12,482 nt of DNA, taken from NCBI GenBank assembly GCA_030740295.1, contig JASLXP010000571.1, positions 1 through 12,482 of the forward strand, given 5' to 3'. Source of the DNA: Planctomycetota bacterium. Lineage in GTDB: Bacteria; Planctomycetota; PUPC01; JACPCR01. Below, piece by piece: positions 7,236-12,482 of the stretch. How positions within the stretch are numbered: position 1 is the first letter of the stretch; every line of letters starts with the position of its first letter. The notes beneath the pieces are model-generated. The model ran no database searches. It was given only the letters and a program-made list of their open reading frames with translations, and was not told the origin of the DNA. The position numbers and the translations under genes are program-made.

Positions 7236-8771
7236 ATGAGCGGAGTCAAACTGACCAGCATTCGTGACACCTGGTATCACAACCTCGAGAAATTTCCGCG
7301 AAGGACTGCTGTCGTTTATGAAGGCCGGGGCTACAGCTACGAAGAGTGCGACCGGCTGAGCGAAAGCCTTCGCCGACATCTTCGCGAGGACTTCGGCATG
7401 GAGCCTGGGGACAAGGTGGCGGTCGCAGGCCCGAACTGTTTCGAATACTACGTGACATACTGGGCGGTCATAAAGAATGGCGGCGTCGTCGTGCCGGTGA
7501 ATGTCCGGCTTGGCGAAGAAGAGCTGGCGCACGTGATCGGTAATTCGGATGCACGATTTGTGGTGGCGCACGAGGAGAATTGGGCCACGGTGAGTCAGAT
7601 TCTCTCCAGATGCGAAGGCGTAGAGAAAGTCATCGGCATCGGCGTTTCGGAAGCGGGAGCCGAATCATACGAGACGTTAACGGAGGGCGATGGCGGCTTC
7701 GACTGGCATCCCGAGATTGCTGAAGAAGACATCGCCATCGTGATGCACACATCCGGCACCACGGGCACGCCAAAGGGCGCGATGATGCGGCACGGGGACC
7801 TTCTGTTTAACAACATGCTCGCCATCTACGCGCACAGCCTGCGGCATGAAGACGTGCATATGCTCGTAGTGCCGATGTTCCATGCCACGGCCCTTTACAG
7901 CCTTGTCCCAACAAGCGCGCTGCTGGGCTCAACCATTGTGCTCGCGCCAAAGAACGAAATCTCGGCATTGGTTCAACTTATTCATGACTATCGGATCACC
8001 ACATTCTTCGGAGTGCCCACGATGTTTCACTGGCTGGCCATGAAAAAGGACCTCGATGATTTTGATTTGAGGTCCCTGCGACTGCTCGCCTACGCCGGCT
8101 CCCCCATGCCCCCGGTCACCATCCAGAAACTTCGCGACCGATTTCCAGGCGTGTCGCTCCATAATTTCTTCGGCCTCACCGAAACGATTTCCATGACCCA
8201 TGTCCTGCCCGATGGAGATGCGGATACGCATCCCGAATCCATCGGCAAGCTGCTTCCGCAGGTGAGTCAGAGGATTTTCGATGAAGATGGGAAAGAGTGT
8301 GCTCCCGGCGAAATCGGTGAGCTGCACTTCCACAAATCCAATGTGATCTGCGGCTACTGGAAACAGCCGGAGCGGCTTGATGAATCCATGAAAGGCGAAT
8401 GGTTCAACACCGGCGACCTGGCACTGGTTGATGAGGACGGCTTCGTTTTCCTCAAAGGCCGCAGCAAGGACATGATCATCGTCGGCGGCGAAAATGTTTT
8501 CGCTCTGGAAGTGGAGAACTGCATTCTGACCCACGAAAAGGTCCGAGAATGTGCAGTGGTCGGTATCCCGGCAACCGGGGTGCGGAGCTATCTCGGTGAA
8601 CTCGTAAAGGCCGTCGTCGTGCCCCACGATGGCGTCGAACTGGTCCCGCCGGAAATCAAAAGGCTCTGTGTGGAAAAACTGGCCAGCTACAAAGTGCCGC
8701 AAAAGATCGAGTTCATGGATCAGTTGCCCAGGAACGCGTCAGGTAAAGTGCTGAAGAGGAACCTTCAGTAA
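7236..8771 (+). CDS. Acyl-CoA synthetase / class I AMP-forming ligase
   Basis: A 511-residue cytoplasmic enzyme of the ANL superfamily. It would activate a carboxylic acid with ATP to an acyl-AMP and transfer it to CoA. Motifs are complete: P-loop TSGTTGTPKG (172-181), FFGLTET (311-317), TGDLA with D394, the hinge region GRSKDMIIVGGENVF (408-422) and PRNASGKVLK with catalytic K504. Length and the spacing of motifs match medium/long-chain fatty acyl-CoA or o-succinylbenzoate-CoA ligase relatives; the substrate cannot be fixed from sequence. I start at the ATG at 7236, with GGAG seven bases upstream. The frame is open to 7185 but the extra residues have no family support. It is monocistronic here: the next gene is convergent, 57 bases away. 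Confidence 0.9.
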   Translation: MSGVKLTSIRDTWYHNLEKFPRRTAVVYEGRGYSYEECDRLSESLRRHLREDFGMEPGDKVAVAGPNCFEYYVTYWAVIKNGGVVVPVNVRLGEEELAHVIGNSDARFVVAHEENWATVSQILSRCEGVEKVIGIGVSEAGAESYETLTEGDGGFDWHPEIAEEDIAIVMHTSGTTGTPKGAMMRHGDLLFNNMLAIYAHSLRHEDVHMLVVPMFHATALYSLVPTSALLGSTIVLAPKNEISALVQLIHDYRITTFFGVPTMFHWLAMKKDLDDFDLRSLRLLAYAGSPMPPVTIQKLRDRFPGVSLHNFFGLTETISMTHVLPDGDADTHPESIGKLLPQVSQRIFDEDGKECAPGEIGELHFHKSNVICGYWKQPERLDESMKGEWFNTGDLALVDEDGFVFLKGRSKDMIIVGGENVFALEVENCILTHEKVRECAVVGIPATGVRSYLGELVKAVVVPHDGVELVPPEIKRLCVEKLASYKVPQKIEFMDQLPRNASGKVLKRNLQ

Positions 8772-8789
8772 AGCCTCGTGGAGCTCACA

Positions 8790-8803
8790 GGCTGGCACCA
8801 GCC
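8790..8803. other. Small hairpin between convergent genes
   Basis: GGCTGG-CA-CCAGCC is a perfect inverted repeat in the 57-base gap between the acyl-CoA synthetase (plus) and the LPP20-like lipoprotein (minus). It could help end transcription from both sides, but neither strand has a T-run after it, so a Rho-independent terminator is not supported. Confidence 0.25.
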
Positions 8804-8828
8804 AGACAGCCGATTGCGATGTGAGCGA

Positions 8829-9293
8829 TCACCTCCCCAAAGCCCGCCTCAGAGCCGACTTCGGTATCCTAGCCAGAGCGTAGGTCGTCATCGGCTTGTC
8901 CACTGAGCCGTGCTTGTCGACCCAGTAGCCCTGGATCTCGGACTGCTCCATCACAATGTCCGAAGACATCTTGCTGGCTTCCACCACCTGAGTTTGATCG
9001 GATCTGGTACCCCGGTTGTCCGTCACCTGGACGACAATCACCTTGACTTCAGATTCAAGTGCGAGCGCCAGATTCGCACGCGCATCTTCTGCCGCGTTAT
9101 CCCTGGCATCCTTTCGAAAAAGTGTCTTCCCGCACACACCTACTGCTGAATAAAATCCTGCCTTCTCTGGATTCAGAACCCAGGACGGCGGCTTTGGGCC
9201 TTTCACGACGGGTGCGTCCTTCTTGCTCCAGAAACATCCAGAGATGAAGACACAGCAAAGGGCAGTGACACAAGTTTTGGAGATCCGATTCAT
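8829..9293 (-). CDS. LPP20-family lipoprotein (first)
   Basis: A 154-residue lipoprotein. MNRISK is followed by a hydrophobic stretch and the lipobox FISGC, so C20 would be lipidated. The mature part begins with a P-rich linker and PSWV (37-40), then FYSAVGVCG (47-55), a helix with repeated Ala/Asp (KDARDNAAEDARANLALALE, 61-80) and a C-terminal strand region (EIQGYWVDKHG, then TYALARIP). This order (P-x-W-V, G-x-G strand, long Ala-rich helix, late Y-A-L strand) is that of LPP20-type lipoproteins, whose function is mostly unknown; the fold also occurs in FlgT of vibrios. I start at the ATG at 9293 because the signal peptide begins there; the frame is open to 9491 but that stretch overlaps the terminator. 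The ribosome binding site is weak. It is separated from the next lipoprotein gene by a terminator, so it needs its own promoter. Confidence 0.75.
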   Translation of the reverse strand: MNRISKTCVTALCCVFISGCFWSKKDAPVVKGPKPPSWVLNPEKAGFYSAVGVCGKTLFRKDARDNAAEDARANLALALESEVKVIVVQVTDNRGTRSDQTQVVEASKMSSDIVMEQSEIQGYWVDKHGSVDKPMTTYALARIPKSALRRALGR

Positions 9294-9364
9294 TGCTGAA
9301 AACCAGAATTCCCGGGAGCAGAGATGCCGTCTTTTGAAGACTATCCTTCCAAGATATGACAAGA

Positions 9365-9402
9365 AAGCCAAAAGAAAAAGGACAGGGCAAGCCCTGTCCT
9401 TT
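9365..9402 (-). terminator. Rho-independent terminator after the second LPP20-like lipoprotein
   Basis: AAAGGACAGGGC (9377-9388) and GCCCTGTCCTTT (9391-9402) form a perfect 12-base inverted repeat. Its closing pair must open to make a 4-base loop. On the minus strand the stem is followed by TTTTTCTTTT. It begins 25 bases after the stop at 9427 and should end that transcript before the next lipoprotein gene. The plus-strand side lacks a T-run. Confidence 0.85.
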
Positions 9403-9426
9403 AATTCTATCTGAATATGTGATCTT

Positions 9427-10008
9427 CTATTTGTCTTTTTCGGCATCCAGCTCATCAAAGGCGGTATCCGCATTCTTGAGGATGTGGTCACGCACGGCCT
9501 TCGGAAGTTCCTTGGCAGCTTCCGTCAACTTCTTGAAGGTTTCCAGATCCAGAAGTGCCAGCGAAAACATCGTCTTAGTCGGGATATCGTAGTGATGATC
9601 CACGATCTCCACGCCTGAAAGACGAGCGGATGTGTATGATTTGCTCACGTCCTGGATGAGCTGCTCTTCCTGGCTGCTGTCCATGTTGCCGACTGAGCGG
9701 GCATAACTCTTGGCCAGGCTGCTTACGTTGGTCGAGAGGATCTTGGCGACCTCGACCCTTCCCTGATTGTCTGCGGCCCTGCGGAGAAGCGCATAGTTGC
9801 GTACTCCTGAGACCGCACCCACCCCGTAGATGGCTTTGCCACGATCGCCTTCAAAGGCAACGCTCCCTTTCTCAACCCAGTCGGGCAATGTGTTAGGCAC
9901 AGGGACATTAGCGTTAGGGTCTACTTCCGTTGTAGTCTTTCCGCATCCGACAAGACTCATGCTGGCCAGGGCGCAGAGCACAGCGAGGGCACGTAATCCA
10001 TTTCGCAT
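9427..10008 (-). CDS. LPP20-family lipoprotein (second)
   Basis: A 193-residue lipoprotein with an excellent ribosome binding site (AAGGAGAACC before the ATG at 10008). The signal peptide ends in lipobox SLVGC (C22). The mature part has LPDWV (41-45), AIYGVGAVSG (59-68), an Ala/Arg helix (about 72-105) and a late strand pair (ARLSGVEIVDHHYD, then FSLALLDLETF at 148-158). These match the LPP20 layout and parallel the neighbour at 8829. The C-terminal 35 residues are charged and helical. It is probably attached to a membrane on the periplasmic side. It lies 117 bases downstream of the secreted coiled-coil gene on the same strand, with no terminator between, so it may be read from the promoter at 10734-10763. 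The stop is TAG, followed by a strong terminator. Confidence 0.77.
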   Translation of the reverse strand: MRNGLRALAVLCALASMSLVGCGKTTTEVDPNANVPVPNTLPDWVEKGSVAFEGDRGKAIYGVGAVSGVRNYALLRRAADNQGRVEVAKILSTNVSSLAKSYARSVGNMDSSQEEQLIQDVSKSYTSARLSGVEIVDHHYDIPTKTMFSLALLDLETFKKLTEAAKELPKAVRDHILKNADTAFDELDAEKDK

Positions 10009-10079
10009 TTCGGTTCTCCTTATTCTGGGTGACTGAGACAAATTCGATTTCAGGTTACTGATACCGAGACCGGTGTCCA

Positions 10080-10100
10080 GATGCAAGACGGTATTGCATC
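10080..10100. other. Stem-loop between two minus-strand envelope genes
   Basis: GATGCAA (10080-10086) and TTGCATC (10094-10100) pair perfectly around a 7-base loop in the 117-base gap. No T-run follows on either strand. It could attenuate or process the transcript; it may also be chance. No clear promoter was found in this gap. Confidence 0.25.
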
Positions 10101-10125
10101 ATCGGGTCGGCCGGATCAGCGACAG

Positions 10126-10695
10126 CTATTTCTTCTTTTTCTTTTCTACCTTCTTCAGGTCGGGCATATCCTCGAATTCTTTGGCGATCGAGGAAATCTC
10201 TGTGTGAAGTTTTTTGGCTTTTTCGCCAATTTCATCCTGGTTTCTCTTCTTCTCCTCTTTATCCAGTTCTTCAAACGCCAGTTGGGCACGTTTTTCCACA
10301 AGCTGACCGATCTCGATCTTGAGTCGCAGCATGCGCTCGTAATATTCATCCAGATCTTTACGACGAGTGTTAAATTCGGCCACGGTGAGGTTGCCTTTGT
10401 TGTGCTCGTCACACATCTCTTCGTAGCGACGGATGCATTCCTGGCTTATCTGATTCCAGCGCATTGTCATCGAGGTGCCGATCTCGATCTCCGGCCCGAT
10501 TCTCACAAAGGGGATGCCGATCTTGAAGCCAAGGGCGAGCGAGCGTTTCTTGTTTCTGTGAATTTTGCAGTCCAGCTTCTGCCGCTTGATTTTTTTGGTG
10601 TAAGTGTCGTCCGTATACATGGTCACCCACTTGCCGGCATGGGCAAAGGGCGCCGCACACAGGGCGATGACGCAGATATTTCGAAGAAGATTCAT
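10126..10695 (-). CDS. Secreted coiled-coil protein, family not named
   Basis: A 189-residue protein with a typical Sec signal peptide (NLLRNICVIALCAAPFAHA, cleavage after about A20), so it is soluble in the periplasm or outside. Residues 21-78 are a short beta-type region with two Lys-rich patches. From about 80 to 175 the chain is nearly all helix with strong coiled-coil character. It includes W80-NQISQECIRRYEEMCDEHNKG and L103-TVAEF, a segment of the type R-Y-x-x-x-C-x-x-x-N-x-G-x-x-x-x-x-E-[FY]. I recall this in uncharacterised periplasmic proteins of other bacteria, where it tends to sit in helical hairpins. The C terminus is KKVEKKKKK. It is the first gene of the minus-strand unit and diverges from the large LPP20/CsgG-like gene, so it may be a partner of that protein. 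No enzymatic motif is seen. Confidence 0.72.
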   Translation of the reverse strand: MNLLRNICVIALCAAPFAHAGKWVTMYTDDTYTKKIKRQKLDCKIHRNKKRSLALGFKIGIPFVRIGPEIEIGTSMTMRWNQISQECIRRYEEMCDEHNKGNLTVAEFNTRRKDLDEYYERMLRLKIEIGQLVEKRAQLAFEELDKEEKKRNQDEIGEKAKKLHTEISSIAKEFEDMPDLKKVEKKKKK

Positions 10696-10733
10696 ATATC
10701 GTTTCGGCTTAGTGCACGGTTTGTTGATAACTC

Positions 10734-10763
10734 ATAATAGACCACAGAATCGGCCAGCGTCAA
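10734..10763 (-). promoter_or_regulatory. Sigma70-type promoter of the secreted coiled-coil gene
   Basis: On the minus strand TTGACG (10763-10758, 5 of 6) is followed after 18 bases by TATTAT (10739-10734, 5 of 6). Transcription would begin about 30 bases before the ATG at 10695. It is back to back with the plus-strand promoter at 10786. Confidence 0.6.
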
Positions 10764-10764
10764 T

Positions 10765-10777
10765 CCTGCCAGGCAGG
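10765..10777. promoter_or_regulatory. Palindrome between divergent promoters (candidate operator)
   Basis: CCTGCC-A-GGCAGG is a perfect 6+1+6 inverted repeat. It lies 1 base from the minus-strand -35 and 8 bases from the plus-strand -35, in a 22-base gap. That position suits a dimeric regulator controlling both transcription units. No regulator gene is adjacent. Confidence 0.4.
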
Positions 10778-10785
10778 GTCAGTCT

Positions 10786-10814
10786 TTGCCGCTGTTAATT
10801 TTCCGGCCTATACT
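10786..10814 (+). promoter_or_regulatory. Sigma70-type promoter of the large LPP20/CsgG-like gene
   Basis: TTGCCG (10786-10791, 4 of 6) and TATACT (10809-10814, 5 of 6) are separated by exactly 17 bases. Transcription would start near 10821, giving a 5' leader of about 50 bases before the ATG at 10874. Confidence 0.6.
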
Positions 10815-10873
10815 CCGAACATCAACAGACCTGAGTTTTACACGACGTTTCATTCGGAAAAGACGAGCATTCC

Positions 10874-12482
10874 ATGAACCTATTCAAATTGAAGGGCGGG
10901 TCTGTCGCACCGTCCGGAGTTTTGTTGATCTCTCTGTTTTCTTTAGCCAGCCACCAAATCTGTTTTGGCTTCGGATCGCCGAAATGGGTGAAGCAGGGCA
11001 GAGATACGCTCCTCGAAGCGAAGGGCTATCTGCAAGGCATCGGATGGGTGCGCTCCACCGGAAAGCCCGAAAGGGATTTCAAAATGGCGGAGGATATTGC
11101 AAGAGCGGAACTGGCCAAGCGCATTGTCGTCACGGTCGAAGAGAACAGCGTAGACCTGGTGGCCGAACGCTTTCACAATGGAAAGCCGGAATCGCTTGTG
11201 GACATCCGTTCAGAAGTCAAGACATCGGTAAACCTGACTCTCGACGGTGTGCAGATTCGTCACTATCCCGAGAAACCGAAAAAGACTCGAAACTACTACG
11301 CGCTCGCCTACTTGAAGCCTGAGGAAGCGGCAAAAAAGATTGGATCACGTTTACGGCTGATCTACCAATCCATCTCGCAGGAAAAAAGACTCGCCCGTGG
11401 TGCGATCGATCAGAAGAATGTTCGCAAGGCATTGCTGCATCATGCACGTGCCCGATGGATGGCTCTTCAGGCTTCAGGCCATGAGGCCAGCTATGAAGTT
11501 TTGCGCACCGAGCTCGACCCGTCTACGAATCAACTCGCAGGTGGCGACGTAGTCGCACTGACTTCCGGGACCGACTGGGCAGACTTGCTCAGCCGTTTCG
11601 ATATCGTCTCGGTGAAGGGGCAGCGTCAGAAGGTTGTCGAGGGGGAAAAGCCGTCCCTGCCGCTGGTTGCGCGGTTGGTTCTCAAGGATGCTGCAGGTGA
11701 AGTCCCGGTATCCGGATTGCCCGTTCGTTTCCAACTCATGAGCGGCGACGGCCAACTGCAGGCGGGAGTGCCCGTTCGCACGCGTGGCATGGGAGGGCCG
11801 CAGACCGTGGCTTCGGCAAAGACAGATCAGAACGGAGAAGTGGCCTGCGAAATCCTGAAGCTGAACACCGGGCCGACCGCCGTCCAGATGATCGCGGCCA
11901 CCGTTGATATCGCGCCGCTGGTACTTCAGATCCAGGAGGTGGATGCCAGGATCATTGCGAAGTGGCTGCTGCCGTTGACTGAGCTAAAGACGGTGTTCCT
12001 GCTGGAACGGCCCGGCGATAAAGAGCTCTCGCTTCCACAGTGGGTCGGCCGGCAGGTGAAGCGCGTCAAGGCGCAGAAAGGCTGGCCATCGAGTTCACGC
12101 GTACTTATTGGCGCGTTCAGTTATCGTGACAGCCGCGCGGCAGGGGAATTCGGGCAGCGGCTCGAGCGAGAATTCAGAAACGCGTTTTCGGCCGACGGCA
12201 CCATCGTTCTTCGCACGGACCGGAGAGGCCAGAATCCAATCCTTCGTGGCGAGTACTGGGAGGATTCAAAACAGATTGAGGTGCGCACTTTCCTCGAGGA
12301 TCAGCATGGCGCTCAGTTTGTTTCCGTTTCGGCTTATCTGGATCGCGGCAAGATCGGTGAGATGAAGCTCAAGCCGGAGAACTTCGCTGAATATAAAGCG
12401 GCGGTTGTCGAGCTCTCCGATCCAAAGACCGCGGTCGAAGAAGATTTCAGCATCAAGATGTGGAGCGATCGCGGCACGAACC
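10874..12482 (+). CDS. Multidomain envelope protein: LPP20-like, Ig-like, CsgG/TolB-like, DUF4384-like (runs off right edge)
   Basis: The frame is open from an ATG at 10874 to the edge: 536 codons, incomplete. Residues 1-34 contain a signal peptide (Lys, then VLLISLFSLAS). Residues 37-150 are LPP20-like, with PKWV (36-39), GYLQGIGWV (51-59), an Ala-rich helix (IARAELAKRIVV, 75-86) and a closing YYALAYL strand (141-147). A helical stretch (155-210) follows, then an Ig-like segment (262-350; VSGLPVRFQLMSG, and SAKTDQNGEV near 314-323 typical of bacterial Ig repeats). From 408 a CsgG/TolB-like domain appears (RVLIGAFSYRDS, then ILRGEYWED at 456-464, then RTFLED). At the edge DFSIKMWSDRGTN looks like the start of DUF4384. 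The LPP20 plus CsgG/TolB-like order recalls FlgT, an outer-membrane-associated flagellar protein. It is probably periplasmic or outer-membrane bound. A GAG six bases upstream supports the start. Domain names are by pattern only. Confidence 0.72.
   Translation, partial: MNLFKLKGGSVAPSGVLLISLFSLASHQICFGFGSPKWVKQGRDTLLEAKGYLQGIGWVRSTGKPERDFKMAEDIARAELAKRIVVTVEENSVDLVAERFHNGKPESLVDIRSEVKTSVNLTLDGVQIRHYPEKPKKTRNYYALAYLKPEEAAKKIGSRLRLIYQSISQEKRLARGAIDQKNVRKALLHHARARWMALQASGHEASYEVLRTELDPSTNQLAGGDVVALTSGTDWADLLSRFDIVSVKGQRQKVVEGEKPSLPLVARLVLKDAAGEVPVSGLPVRFQLMSGDGQLQAGVPVRTRGMGGPQTVASAKTDQNGEVACEILKLNTGPTAVQMIAATVDIAPLVLQIQEVDARIIAKWLLPLTELKTVFLLERPGDKELSLPQWVGRQVKRVKAQKGWPSSSRVLIGAFSYRDSRAAGEFGQRLEREFRNAFSADGTIVLRTDRRGQNPILRGEYWEDSKQIEVRTFLEDQHGAQFVSVSAYLDRGKIGEMKLKPENFAEYKAAVVELSDPKTAVEEDFSIKMWSDRGTN

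Noticed and set aside
7929..8702. A 257-codon open frame on the minus strand
   Set aside because: It is antisense to the acyl-CoA synthetase, whose motifs are complete over the same bases. The antisense product has no recognisable domain and an improbable composition.
9294..9491. N-terminal extension of the first LPP20-like lipoprotein up to 9491
   Set aside because: It would place the lipoprotein signal peptide in mid-protein and run through the terminator and the end of the next gene.
10009..10080. A promoter for the second lipoprotein gene (TTGCAT-17-TATCAG on the minus strand)
   Set aside because: Only 3 of 6 and 4 of 6 matches; not better than chance, and read-through from the upstream gene is a simpler explanation.
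10081..10737. A 218-codon plus-strand open frame with a Phe/Leu-rich, membrane-like product
   Set aside because: It is the complement of the Lys/Glu-rich coiled-coil gene at 10126-10695; Lys/Glu codons read backwards give Phe/Leu. The minus-strand gene has a signal peptide and a promoter.
10786..11322. A 178-codon plus-strand open frame
   Set aside because: It is out of frame with the large gene from 10874, begins inside the -35 box, and its product has no domain pattern, while the 10874 frame is open to the window edge with clear domains.

Overview
The window looks like bacterial chromosome of moderately high GC, from a Planctomycetota/Verrucomicrobiota/Acidobacteriota-type lineage. The main pointer is the pair at 1289-5057: a planctomycete-type cytochrome c/PSCyt2/PSD1 protein followed by a Tat-exported DUF1501 protein. 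That pair is abundant in those phyla and uncommon elsewhere. Several LPP20-type envelope proteins and a shortened MnmE-like GTPase fit this, but the phylum is an inference. No tRNA, rRNA, CRISPR array, insertion sequence or integrase was seen, and no gene-free gap exceeds about 180 bases.

Left part (1-1122, minus strand). The first 41 codons of a medium-chain dehydrogenase run off the left edge. Upstream of it lies a response regulator whose receiver domain carries a helical domain resembling KaiA-C/RsbU-N and a long acidic tail. A 166-base divergent intergenic region follows.

Central plus-strand block (1289-6205). The PSD1 gene, the DUF1501 gene (4 bases between them) and an MnmE-like GTPase (overlapping in GTGA) form a tightly packed operon. 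The GTPase keeps all G motifs but lacks the C-terminal helical end and the catalytic C-x-G-K tail of true MnmE.

Central-right plus strand (6325-8771). One reading frame from 6325 to 7146 encodes two tandem repeats resembling type II secretion ATPase N-domains and a winged-helix-like end, but is cut by an in-frame TAG between the repeats. An acyl-CoA synthetase-type AMP-forming ligase follows.

Right part (8829-12482) is an envelope cluster. Two small LPP20-type lipoproteins and a secreted coiled-coil protein lie on the minus strand. Divergent from them is a large multidomain protein (LPP20-like, Ig-like, CsgG/TolB-like, start of a DUF4384-like domain) that runs off the right edge. The divergent pair is separated by two good sigma70-type promoters placed around a perfect 13-base palindrome. 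A strong Rho-independent terminator separates the two lipoprotein genes. This cluster is the best candidate for an undescribed envelope assembly or transport system.
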